From NCBI GenBank assembly GCA_022457155.1, contig JAJGOT010000945.1:1-64000 (forward strand): a stretch of DNA of 64,000 bases, in the 5' to 3' direction. Positions within the stretch are counted from its first letter, which is position 1. Each line of letters starts with the position of its first letter. This document shows positions 1 through 10,807 of this stretch, one piece after another. A program made the translations under genes and the position numbers. This stretch comes from Cladopsammia gracilis (lineage: Eukaryota; Cnidaria; Anthozoa; Scleractinia; Dendrophylliidae). The notes under the pieces were generated by a model. The model ran no database searches. It had not been told where the DNA came from and saw only the letters and a program-made list of their open reading frames with translations.

Positions 1-2595
1 CAAACTGAGCCGTTATAACGCACGCATTTTGGTTTCAGATAAATGCGACGATTGACTCTGCCTCTACAGCAAACAAAGGCAACTTTGATTTCCAGCAAAA
101 CTGTAATCCACTTCAATCCTTGCAATCCTGCGCTTTATCTCTAAAAGACTACTTTTATTTTGTACTATGGAATATTTTTATCCAACCAAGTTGTATATTT
201 TGTGCCATTTGGCGATGTAAAGTGGAAATAAGCTAAGCCACAAATTGCCATTTCGGCGGAACAGTGTCATTAGTATGCATTCACGAAGAGTATTCACGAA
301 GTGCGAGGCTAAGACCGAAAGTTAACGAAACATGGACGAAGAGGCTCCGTAATTTTTCTACTGGGAGCCAACAATTTACTCATAAGTTATGACATGGAAA
401 CCGTTTAGCTCTCTATCTTACAAAACATTGACTAAGCAAATGGAATGAAGTAAAGCAGCTCAAAATAGACTGAGCCGTTATAACGCACGCATTCTGGCTT
501 CAGATAAATGTCACGATTGACACTGCCTTTCCAGCAAACAAAGAAAACCTTGATTTCCAGCTAAACTGTAATCCACTTCAATCCTTGCAATCCTGCGATT
601 TAGCAATAAACCACTTCTTTTGTTTTGTACTTTGAGATATTTTTATCCAACCAAGTTGTATATTTTGTGCCATTTGGCGATATAACGTGGAAATAAGCTA
701 AGCGACATTTTGCCATTTCGACGAAACAGTGTCATTAGTATGCATTTACGAAGAGTATTCACGAAGTGCGATGGCTAAAACCGAGAATTCCCGAAATATT
801 TACGAAGAGGCTCCGTAATTTTTCTCCTACGAGCGAACAAATTTCTCATAAGTTATAACAAACAAACAGGTAGATTCTGCATGTACCGGAGCACATATTA
901 CGTAAAACAAAAGGAACAAAGAACGACAATAATACAAATGTAAAACAAGACCAAAAATACAATACCTCACAAACAATAGAAGACAATGAGTGGTTCATGG
1001 ATACCGGTACATGCAGAAAGACCCAACAAACAATTGATGTTTCCATCTTACAAACATTAGCTAAGCAAATGCAACAAAGTTAAGCGGCCCTAAATAGACG
1101 GAGCCGTTAAAACGCACGCATTTTACTTTCAGATAAATGTCACGATTGACAATGCCTCTCCTGCAATCAAAGGCAACTTTGATATCAAGCTAAACTGTAA
1201 TCCACTTCAATCTTTTCAATCCTACGCTTTATCTCTAAAAGACTACATTTGTTTTGTACTATAGGATCTTTTTATCCAACTAAATTGTACATTTTGTGTC
1301 ATTTGTCGATATAACGTGGAAATAAGTTACGCAACAATTTGCCACTTCGGCGGAACAGTGTCATAAGTATGCATTTACGAAGAGTATTCACGAAGTGCGA
1401 TGGCTAAAACCGAAAATGCCCGAAATAAATAAATCAATAAATAAAATAATGGTTTAATATCAGCGTTTCCACAAAGGTGGCTCTTCATCTGGTATAAACT
1501 ACAATAATATTGAAAATATTAAATAATACATAAAAAACATTACAATTTATTATGAAGACAAACAAAAATTTAAATTATGTTTAATTTAATATGTACAACT
1601 AATTGATATTGACGAAGAGGCTCCGTAATTTTTCTCATAGGAGCCAACAAATATCTCCTAAGTTATGACAAACAAACAATTTAGTTTTCTACGTTATAAA
1701 CGTTGTCTAAGCAAATGGAACGAAGTAAAGCAGCTCAAATAGACTGAGCCGTTACAACGCACGCATTTTGGTTTGAGATGAATGTCACGATTGACACTTC
1801 CTCTCCAGCAAGCGAAGGCAACTTTGGTTTCCAGCTAAACTCAAATCCACTTCAATCCCTGCAATCCTGCGCTTTGTCTCCAAACTTCTATTTTTATTTT
1901 ATACTATAGGATCTTTTTATCCAACTAAGTTGTGTATTTTGTGCCATTTGGCGATATAACGTGAAAATAAGCTTAGCGACATTTTGCCATTTCGGTGGGA
2001 CAATCTCATCAGTATGCATTTACGAAGACTATTCACGAAGTGCGACGGCTAAAACCGAAAATGCCCGAAATATTGACGAAGAGACTCCGCAATGTTTCCC
2101 CTAGGAGCCAACAAATGTCTCAGAAGTTATGACAAACAAACAATTTATTTTTTCATCTTACAAACATTAGCTAAGCAAATGGAACGAAGTAAAGCGGCTC
2201 AAAATAGACTGAGCCGTTATAGCGCACGAATTTTGATTTCAGATAAATGTCACGATTGACAATACCTCTCCTACAAACAAAGGCAACTTTGATATCAAGT
2301 TAAACTGTAATCCACTTCAATCCTTGCAATCCTGTGCTTTATCTCTAAAAGACTACTTTTGTTTTGTACTATAGGATCTTTTTATCCATCTAAGTGGTAT
2401 ATTTTGTGGCATTTGTCGATATAAGGTAAAAATAAGTTAAGCGACATTTTGCCATTTCGGCGGAACAGTGTCATTAGTATGCATTTACGTGGAGTATTCA
2501 CGAGGTGCGATGGCTTAAACCGAAAATGGCCGAAATATTGACGAAGACGCTCCGAGATTTTTCTCCTTGGAGCCAACAAATGACTCATTATTACG
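1..2595 (-). repeat. Satellite A array (about 465-bp monomer), minus orientation
   Basis: Roughly five and a half head-to-tail monomers, each the reverse complement of the monomers at 10.2-16.8, 28.8-37.6 and 43.8-44.8 kb. Landmarks that recur once per monomer are the equivalents of TTCGTGAATACTCTTCG, GGCACAAAATATACAACTT, GCGCAGGATTGCAAGGATTG and TTGTTGGCTCCTAGGAGAAA. Spacing between equivalent landmarks is about 461-467 bp. Short open frames inside it are not shared by neighbouring monomers. Nothing here looks like a gene. Confidence 0.9.
1425..1604 (-). mobile_element. About 180-bp AT-rich insertion inside a satellite A monomer
   Basis: This segment interrupts a satellite A monomer and is the reverse complement of segments at 10,626-10,807, 15,446-15,627 and 32,176-32,357. 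In the plus copies it ends in a degenerate ATTT-rich tail (ATTTATTGATTTATTTATTT), like the 3' tail of a SINE or truncated LINE. It has no coding capacity and no clear terminal inverted repeats. It could be a SINE, a LINE 3' end or a MITE; I cannot assign a family. Confidence 0.55.
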
Positions 2596-2932
2596 CTAAG
2601 AATAATCAACTAGAACCCTTTTATGAAAAATGGCCAAAAGACGTTTCCCCCCTTTAATTACGTTCGTGTGTATGTTTGTGTGTGTTTTTGTTTTATCTTA
2701 GGGTGTGTTCTGTAAATAACTGTCAATTTCTCTTTTATCAACATAATTAAGCATTAATACAAGCCTCATTCAGCAATTGCGCGGCTGTGTTTGGCTGTAA
2801 TGTATATAATCTGTGAAATCTTGACAATAGTAAGTATGTCTGTTATGGCAGTTGTTTAGAATGTAATTTTTTTCTTTATAAGTAGTTCTTGGTAATTAAA
2901 GTAAAAATATTATAACAATAATAATAAAAAAA
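2596..2932 (+). mobile_element. LINE 3' end fragment
   Basis: This matches the last about 330 bp of the LINE copies ending at 8,397, 27,158 and 53,006, including the extreme C-terminal codons, the GTGTGTATGTTTGTGTGTG stretch and the A-rich (ATA)n tail. It abuts satellite A abruptly on the left and satellite B on the right. It keeps only the end of the second reading frame and the 3' untranslated region. Confidence 0.8.
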
Positions 2933-4042
2933 CTGTTTTCGCTTTTTGGCGATGATTTGAGGCCAGTAGGACGACTTTGAGATCTGATGTGCTCAAAAGT
3001 GAGATTTTGCTAAAACTTGCTCCGCACGTCCCAAACGTGCGTTTTCTGCACTTTTCAAAGAAATGCACTGTTTCCATTTTTTTTTTGCGATGATTTGAGG
3101 CCAGTATGACAATTTTGAGATCTGGTGTGCTTAAAAGTGAGATTTAGCCAAAACTTGGTCCCCACGGCCTTAAACGTACGTTTTGTGCAGTCTTCATAGA
3201 AATGCACCGTTTTCGCTTTTTCGCGATGATTTGAGGCCAGGTCCGTACGACGACTTTGAGATCTGATGTGCTCAAAAGTGAGATTTTGCCAAAACTTGCT
3301 CCGCACGGCCCCAAACGTACGTTTTGTGCAGTGTTCATAGAAATGCGCTCTTTTCGCTTTTTCGCGATGATTTGAGGCTAGTACGACGATTTTGAGATCT
3401 GGTGTGCTCAAAAGTGAGATTTTGCCAAAACTTGCTCGGCACGGCCCCAAACGTGCGTTTTGTGCATTTTTCATAGAAATGCACTGTTTTCTCTTTTTGG
3501 CGATGATATGAGGCCAGTACAACGATTTTGAGATCTGATGTGCTCAAAAGTGAGATTTTACCAAAACTTGCAACACACGGCCCGAAACGTACGTTTTGTG
3601 CAGTTTTCATAGAAATGCACTGTTTTCGCTTTTTGGCGATGATTTGAGGTCAGTACGACGATTTTGAGATCCGGTGAGCTCAAAAGTGAGATTTGGCCAA
3701 AACTTGCAAGCACGGCCTCAAATGTGCGTTTTGTGCACTTTTCATAGAGATGAACTGTTTTCGCTTTTTGGCGATGATTTGAGGTCAGCACGACGATTTT
3801 GAGATCTGGTCCGCTCAAAAGTGAGATTTTGCTGAGACGTGCTCCACGCGGCCCCAAACGTACATTTTGTACAATTTTCATAGAAATGCACTGTTTTCGC
3901 TTTCTGGCGATGATTTGAGGCCAGTACGACGATTTTGAGATCCGGTGTGCTCAAATGTGAGATTTTGAGAAAACTTGCTCCGCACGGCCCTAAACGTGCG
4001 TTTTATGCAGTTTTCATACAAATGCACTGTTTTCGCTTTTTG
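2933..4042 (+). repeat. Satellite B array (136-bp monomer)
   Basis: About eight tandem monomers of a 136-bp unit. Landmarks are TTTTCGCTTTTTGGCGATGA, CTCAAAAGTGAGATTTTG, CCGCACGGCCC and TTCATAGAAATGCACTG. Because 136 is one more than a multiple of three, a frame that is open through one unit is read in the next frame in the following unit. This produces many 60-150 codon minus-strand open frames that I do not regard as genes. Confidence 0.92.
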
Positions 4043-4339
4043 AAGACAGCTTGTGAAGAAAATATAATCATTGGAAGTGATTTTAACTGTCCTCTTGACT
4101 CTAAGCTGGATAAGAAAGGTGGCGTTATGGTACCCAGAAAAATGGTTATAGACAATATTGAATGTTTCCAAAATGAATTGGGCCTTGTTGACGTTTGGAG
4201 AATTAAAAATCCGCAATCTAGAAGTTACACTTGGAGCCAAAAATCTCCACCAATTTTCTGTCGTTTAGATTACTGGCTGATATCAAACAACTTACAGGAT
4301 TTTGTAAATACAACCGATCATTCCAGCTATAAAAACTGA
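4043..4339 (+). pseudogene. LINE endonuclease (APE-type) C-terminal fragment, copy A
   Basis: The translated fragment contains SDFNCPLDSKLD, equivalent to the conserved G-D-F-N block of apurinic-type LINE endonucleases. It also has SYTWSQ and RLDYWLIS, which match the terminal S-x-x-x-D-x-x-hydrophobic block. The N-terminal two thirds of the domain are missing because the copy is 5' truncated. The frame ends at a stop after the SSYKN residues, before the reverse transcriptase. Confidence 0.8.
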
Positions 4340-4502
4340 TCATGCAGCAATTGAGTTGAATTGAACCGACTCCAATCAAAACTTAAAGGGGCCCGGCTTC
4401 TGGAAAATGAACGTCTCTCTTCTGGAAGATCCGAATTATCTGGAAGAATTAAAACCGAACTCTCATTGAAAATTGGAGGCCAATCTCTCTTATTAACGTG
4501 GA

Positions 4503-5429
4503 TGCAAAATAATTGCAAACGTTATTGCTTTAAGATTAAAGAAAGTTTTACCGAATATCATACATCATAAGCAAACAGGTTATGTTGAAGATCGCTATAT
4601 TGGTGAGACTATTCGATCAATTTTCGATATAATGGAATTTACAGACAGTAAGAATATTCCAGGTATCTTGATTTTCATTGACTTTAAAAAAGCTTTCGAC
4701 TCTTTAGAATGGCATTATCTTTTCAGTTGCCTTGAGGCGTTTAATTTTGGCCCCAATTTTATAAATTGGGTCAAAATGTTTTATACAAATATTCAAAGCT
4801 GTGTAATGAATAATGCAATGACATCAGACTATTTTACTTTAGAACGTGGTGTGAGGCAGGGTGATCCCTTGTCCCCCTACCTCTTTATCTTAGCTGTTGA
4901 AAGCTTGGCAATCTCCATTCGTCAAAATGTTGATATCAAAGGAATTAAAATAGGAAATTATGAAGCCAAGCTATTGCAATACGCAGACGATACCACAGCA
5001 ACCCTGTTTGATGACAATTCTGCAAAAACGCTATTTGAAGAACTAGAAGTATTTAAAAACTTCAGTGGGTTGGAGATAAATAGTTCTAAAACAGAAGGAA
5101 TGTGGATTGGTTCGCTTAAAAGAAAAGACGAAAAACCGTTTGGTATTAAATGGCCAAGTGAACCCATTAAAGCTTTAGGAACCTTTTGTACATATGACCT
5201 ATCATTATTTTACGAAAAAAGCTTTCAAGAGAAGGTTGACAGCATAAAGCAGCTGACAAATATATGGTCATCTAGAGGACTGTCCATTTATGGTAAAGTA
5301 ACTATAATCAAATCATTACTTATTGCAAAACTAGTTTTTATATCTTCGGTTCTTTCACCTCCAAGTAAAATCATCAAACAAGTAAATAGTTTGATTTCTC
5401 CTTTTTATGGAATGCAAAGGATAAAGTAA
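4503..5429 (+). pseudogene. LINE reverse transcriptase, copy A first unit
   Basis: The open frame carries LINE reverse transcriptase signatures: FIDFKKAFDSLEW (motif A with the catalytic Asp), RGVRQGDPLSPYLF (motif B) and QYADDTT (motif C, YADD catalytic pair). It is broken upstream by a one-base loss near 4,505 compared with the copy at 21.5 kb. It ends early at 5,429 because one T is missing from a TTTT run present in the second unit. The C-terminal part resumes in another frame at 5,474. Confidence 0.85.
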
Positions 5430-5473
5430 CAAGGCTCTCTTCAATAAACAGTTATGAAGGCGGTGGCATTTAA

Positions 5474-5752
5474 ATGACAGATATTGAAAGCTTGGTCAAA
5501 GCTGTACGATTAGCTTGGCTAAAACGTATTTTCAGCGATAACGAAAGTACGTGGAAATTCTACTTGTTACATCTCCTACGTAATGTTGGTGGTCTTTTGC
5601 TTTTTAAATGTAATTATGCAATGGACGATCTTTCAGTTAACTCAGTTTTCTACAGAGAACTTTCAGACTGTTGCTTAGAATTTCGAAATCTCTTTTTAGC
5701 TAATAAAGAACGGCTCTGTATAATTTGGAATAACAAAGATATAAAGAAGAAC
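5474..5752 (+). pseudogene. LINE ORF2 C-terminal fragment, copy A first unit
   Basis: This begins with TDIESLVKAVRLAWLKRI, the post-RT segment found after every reverse transcriptase copy here. It ends where the sequence switches at GATATA to the pre-RT region of the second unit. It has no cysteine/histidine C-terminal motif because of that truncation. Confidence 0.7.
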
Positions 5753-6032
5753 AAAAACAATCTTGTGAAGGAGAAATATTTGTTGAAGAAATTACAGCCA
5801 TTCTTAACATTTTTGAGAGTATCTAATCTCCTGGTAATGATGGAATACCAATAGAATTTTACAAAAGTTGCTGGGAATTAATTTGTGATCCATTTATGGA
5901 AAGTGTGAGGGAGTGTTTCAACCACGGCGAAATGTCTAGCTCTCAAAGAAAAGCAATTATAACTCTTATAGAAAAGCAGCATAAAGATCGAACTCTCATT
6001 GAAAATTGGAGGCCAATCTCTCTTATTAACGT

Positions 6033-7010
6033 GGATGCAAAATAATTGCAAAAGTTATTGCTTTAAGATTAAAGAAAGTTTTACCGAATATCATACATCA
6101 TAAGCAAACAGGTTATGTTGAAGATCGCTATATTGGTGAGACTATTCGATCAATTTTCGATATAATGGAATTTACAGACAGCAAGAATATTCCAGGTATC
6201 TTGATTTTCATTGACTTTAAAAAAGCTTTCGACTCTTTAGAATGGCATTATCTTTTCAGTTGCCTTGAGGCGTTTAATTTTGGCCCCAATTTTATAAATT
6301 GGGTCAAAATGTTTTATACAAATATTCAAAGCTGTGTAATGAATAATGCAATGACATCAGACTATTTTACTTTAGAACGTGGTGTGAGGCAGGGTGATCC
6401 CTTGTCCCCCTACCTCTTTATCGTAGCTGTTGAAAGCTTGGCAATCTCCATTCGTCAAAATGTTGATATCAAAGGAATTAAAATAGGAAATTATGAAGCC
6501 AAGCTATTGCAATACGCAGACGATACCACAGCAACCCTGTTTGATGAAAATTCTGCAAAAACGCTATTTGAAGAACTAGAAGTATTTAAAAACTTCAGTG
6601 GGTTGGAGATAAATAGTTCTAAAACAGAAGGAATGTGGATTGGTTCGCTTAAAAGAAAAGACGAAAAACCGTTTGGTATTAAATGGCCAAGTGAACCCAT
6701 TAAAGCTTTAGGAACCTTTTTTACATATGACCTATCATTATTTTACGAAAAAAGCTTTCAAGAGAAGGTTGACAGCATAAAGCAGCTGACAAACATATGG
6801 TCATCTAGAGGACTGTCCATTTATGGTAAAGTAACTATAATCAAATCATTACTTATTGCAAAACTAGTTTTTATATCTTCGGTTCTTTCACCTCCAAGTA
6901 AAATCATCAAACAAGTAGACAGCTTGATTTTCTCCTTTTTATGGAATGGAAAGGATAAAGTAACAAGGCTCTCTTCAATAACAGTTTTGAAGACGGTGGC
7001 ATTAAAATGA
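6033..7010 (+). pseudogene. LINE reverse transcriptase, copy A second unit
   Basis: Same motifs as the first unit (FIDFKKAFDSLEW, RQGDPLSPYLF, YADDTT), with an uninterrupted stretch from the fingers through the thumb. It continues further at its 3' end than the first unit (LIFSFLWNGKDKVTRLSS), then shifts frame before the TDIESLVKAV segment. Few substitutions separate it from the first unit, so the duplication is young. Confidence 0.85.
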
Positions 7011-8120
7011 CAGATATTGAAAGCTTGGTCAAAGCTGTACGATTAGCTTGGCTAAAACGTATTATCAGCGATAACGAAAGTACGTGGAAATTCTACTTGT
7101 TGCATCTCCTACGTAATGTTAGTGGTGTTTTGCTTTTTAAATGTAATTATGCAATGGACGATCTTTCAGTTAACTCAGTTTTCTACAGAGAACTTTCAGA
7201 CTGTTGCTTAGAATTTCGAAATCTCTTTTTAGCTAATAAAGAACGGCTCTGTATAATTTGGAATAACAAAGATATAAGAATAGATGGAAAGCCAGTTTTT
7301 TTATAAATCTTATTATGACTCGGGGATACATATCATTAAAGATCTCTCGTTCAATCTCGACAATATAGAATCCTTTAATGTAATTAATAACAAAGTTGAG
7401 AAAGCTAATTTTCTTACATGGTCAGGTCTTAGGCGCGCAATTCCTTCTTTGAAAATAATAGAGTACACTACCTTTACAGATAATACTTATTTTATAAAGG
7501 GAAATGAGATTTTTGACATAGTGGAAAGAAAACGAAAGACTATTATTCTTTAATAATATCAAATAAAGCACAATTACCTAGTTATGCAAAGAATTTAAAA
7601 CATGATTTTGGCTTATCTGACGAAGACTTAAAAATTGCTTACAACCTTCCCCACTTAACAGCACAGGAGCCTTACGTTAAATCCTTTCAATATAAAGTTT
7701 TAAATTCAATACTTTACATCAATGCAAAACGTTTTAAAATTGGATATCTCCAGCATGACAAATGTACTTTCTGCAAAACTGAATAGGAAACATTGTCACT
7801 TTCTCCTTTACCGTCGACACTCACATGTGGTGGAAAATGTTGAACAGTATTATTTAACAATAACAAAGGAATTTCACGGGTTGCGTTTACGAGAGGTTAT
7901 AACTGGAATAACGATGTCAAAATGTCCCTTGTTAAATTATCTGATATTAATTGGTAAATTGTATTTATGGGATTGCAGAAAGAAACAGGTACTTCCAAAC
8001 ATCGAAGGTTTCAAATTTAAAGTAAGAATTAAATACCAAGTTCAAAAATATATTTCCACTAAGAATAATGAACTAGAAACCTTTTATGAAAAATGGCCAA
8101 AAGACGTTTTCCCCCTTTAA
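7007..8120 (+). pseudogene. LINE ORF2 C-terminal region, copy A second unit
   Basis: Fragmented frames cover TDIESLVKAVRLAWLKRI, an NFLTWSGLRRAIPS block and YLQHDKCTFCKTE. The last is the start of the C-x2-C-x7-H-x4-C motif that is complete in copy B. Several frameshifts and a stop directly after CKTE break it. The final piece (7,722-8,120) carries the extreme C-terminal residues in a shifted frame. Confidence 0.7.
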
Positions 8121-8397
8121 TTACGTTCGTGTGTATGTTTGTGTGTGTTTTTGTTTTATCTTAGGGTGTGTTCTGTAAATAACTGTCAATTTCTCTTTTA
8201 TCAACATAATTAAGCATTAATACAAGCCTCATTCAGCAATTGCGCGGCTGTGTTTGGCTGTAATGTATATAATCTGTGAAATATTGACAATTGTAAGTAT
8301 GTCTGTTATGGCAGTTGTTTAGAATGTAATTTTTTTCTTTATAAGTAGTTCTTGGTAATTAAAGTAAAAATATTATAACAATAATAATAAAAAAAAA

Positions 8398-9940
8398 TGT
8401 TTTCGCTTTTTGGCGATGATTTGAGGCCAGTACGACCATTTTGAGATTCTGGTGTGCTCAAAAGTGAGATTTTGCCAAAACTTGCTCCGCACGGCCCCAA
8501 ACGTGCGTTTTGTGCACTTTTCATAGAAATGCACTGTTTTCGTTTTTTGGCGATGATTTGAGGCCAGTACGACGACTTTGAGATCTGATGTGTTCAAAAG
8601 TGAGATTTTGCCAAAACTTGCTCCGCACGTCCAAAACGTGCGTTTTCTGCACTTTTCATAGAAATGCACTGTGTTCGCTTTTTGGCGATGATTTGAGGTC
8701 CGTACGACGACTTTGAGATCTGACGTGCTCAAAAGTGAGATTTTGCCAAAACTTGCTCCGCACGGCCCCAACCGTACGTTTTGTGCAGTGTTCATAGAAA
8801 TGCGCTCTTTTCGCTTTTTCGCGATGATTTGAGGCTAGTACGACGATTTTGAGATCTGGTGTGCTCAAAAGTGAGATTTTGCCAAACTTGCTCGGCAGGG
8901 CCCCAAACGTGCGTTTTGTGCATTTTTCATAGAAATGCACTGTTTTCTCTTTTTGGCGATGATATGAGGCCAGTACAACGATTTTGATATGATATGAGGC
9001 CAGTACAACGATTTTGATTTCTGATGTGCTCAAAAGTGAGATTTTGCCAAAACTTGCTCCGCACGTCCAAAACGTGCGTTTTCTGCACTTTTCATAGAAA
9101 TGCACTGTGTTCGCTTTTTGGCGATGATTTGAGGTCCGTACGACGACTTTGAGATCTGATGTGCTCAAAAGTGAGATTTTGCCAAAACTTGCTCCGCACG
9201 GCCCCAAACGTACGCTTTGTGCAGTGTTCATAGAAATGCGCTCTTTTCGCTTTTTCGCGATGATTTGAGGCTAGTACGACGATTTTGAGATCTGGTGTGC
9301 TCAAAAGTGAGATTTTGCCAAACTTGCTCGGCACGGCCCCAAACGTGCGTTTTGTGCATTTTTCATAGAAATGCACTGTTTTCTCTTTTTGGCGATGATA
9401 TGAGGCCAGTACAACGATTTTGATATGATATGAGGCCAGTACAACGATTTTGATTTCTGATGTGCTCAAAAGTGAGATTTTACCAAAACTTGCAACACAC
9501 GGCCCGAAACGTACGTTTTGTGCAGTTTTCATAGAAATGCACTGTTTTCGCTTTTTGGCGATGATTTGAGGTCAATTTTGAGATCCGGTGAGCTCAAAAG
9601 TGAGATTTGGCCAAAACTTGCAAGCACGGCCTCAAATGTGCGTTTTGTGCACTTTTCATAGAGATGAACTGTTTTCGCTTTTTGGCGATGATTTGAGGCC
9701 AGTACGACGATTGAGATCTGGTCTGCTCAAAAGTGAGATTTTGCTGAGACGTGCTCCACGCGGCCCCAAACGTACATTTTGTACACTTTTCATAGAAATG
9801 CACTGTTTTCGCTTTCTGGCGATGATTTGAGGCCAGTACGACGATTTTGAGATCCGGTGTGCTCAAAAGTGAGATTTTGCCAAAACGTGCTAGCACGGCG
9901 CCAAAGGTGCGTTGTGTGCACTTTTCATAGAAATGCACTG
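8398..9940 (+). repeat. Satellite B array (136-bp monomer)
   Basis: About eleven monomers in the same orientation as the other satellite B arrays. Two monomers carry a local duplication of GATATGAGGCCAGTACAACG near 8,960-9,020 and again near 9,390-9,450. A multi-monomer block has therefore itself been duplicated. Confidence 0.9.
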
Positions 9941-10174
9941 GAATCATTGGAGGTGATTTTAACAGTCCTCTCGACCCTAAGCTGGATAAGAAAGGTGACG
10001 TTATTATACCTAGAAAAATGGTTATAGACAATATTGAATGTTTCCTAAATGAATGGACCTTGTCGACGTTTGGAGAATTAAAACTCCACAATCTAGAAGT
10101 TACACTTGGAACCAAAAATCTCCACCAATTTTCTGTCGTTTAGATTACTGGGTTGAAAGGGGCCCGGCTTCTGG
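9941..10174 (+). pseudogene. LINE endonuclease fragment between satellites B and A
   Basis: This starts at GAATCATTGGAGGTGA, a different 5' breakpoint from LINE copies A-D. It covers the end of the endonuclease domain and stops at GGGGCCCGGCTTCTGG, where satellite A begins. It is homologous to 28,401-28,620. Substitutions and indels disrupt the frame. Confidence 0.75.
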
Positions 10175-10625
10175 TTTTAGCCATCGCACTTCGTGAATAG
10201 TCTTCGTAAATGCATACTGATGAGATTGTCCCACCGAAATGGCAAAATGTCGCTAAGCTTATTTTCACGTTATATCGCCAAATGGCACAAAATATACAAC
10301 TTAGTTGGATAAAAAGATCCTATAGTATAAAAAAAAAATAGAAGTTTGGAGACAAAGCGCAGGATTGCAGGGATTGAAGTGGATTTGAGTTTAGCTGGAA
10401 ACCAAAGTTGCCTTCGCTTGCTGGAGAGGCAGTGTCAATCGTGACATTTATCTCAAACCAAAATGCGTGCGTTGTAACGGCTCACTCTATTTTGAGCTGC
10501 TTTACTTCGTTCCATTTGCTTAGACAAGGTTTATAACGTAGAAAACTAAATTGTTTGTTTGTCATAACTTAGGAGATATTTGTTGGCTCCTATGAGAAAA
10601 ATTACGGAGCCTCTTCGTCAATATT

Positions 10626-10807
10626 AATTAGTTGTACATATTAAATTAAACATAATTTAAATTTTTGTTTGTCTTCATATTAAATTGTAATGTTTTTTAT
10701 GTATTATTTAATATTTTCAATATTATTGTAGTTTATACCAGATGAAGAGCCACCTTTGTGGAAACGCTGATATTAAACCATTATTTTATTTATTGATTTA
10801 TTTATTT
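10626..10807 (+). mobile_element. 182-bp AT-rich insertion in satellite A
   Basis: This is inserted after CTTCGTCAATATT of a satellite A monomer and ends in an ATTTATTGATTTATTTATTT tail, after which the monomer resumes. It is near-identical to 15,446-15,627 and 32,176-32,357 at the same monomer position, so it spread with the satellite rather than by separate insertions. Confidence 0.6.

Larger units (their letters stand above)
4043..8397 (+). mobile_element. LINE copy A: chimeric tandem of two truncated L1/Tx1-like elements
   Basis: This starts inside the endonuclease domain just after satellite B sequence TTTCGCTTTTTG and ends in an (ATA)n/A tail followed by more satellite B. The first part (4,043 to about 5,752) has an internal deletion joining the post-endonuclease region to the reverse transcriptase. 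The second part (about 5,753-8,397) restarts upstream of the reverse transcriptase and runs to the 3' end. The two reverse transcriptase regions are about 1,533 bp apart and nearly identical. Frameshifts break both, so it is non-autonomous as it stands. Confidence 0.85.

Noticed and set aside
3055..3881. Long minus-strand open frames in satellite B (NVRFGPCGASFGKISLL type peptides)
   Set aside because: The unit is 136 bp, so the same sequence is read in all three frames in successive monomers. The frames are by-products of a stop-poor tandem repeat, lack stable starts, and recur in every array.
2933..9940. Satellite B considered as a CRISPR-like or phage-type repeat array
   Set aside because: Monomers are contiguous 136-bp units without unique spacers, and the surroundings are eukaryotic transposons.
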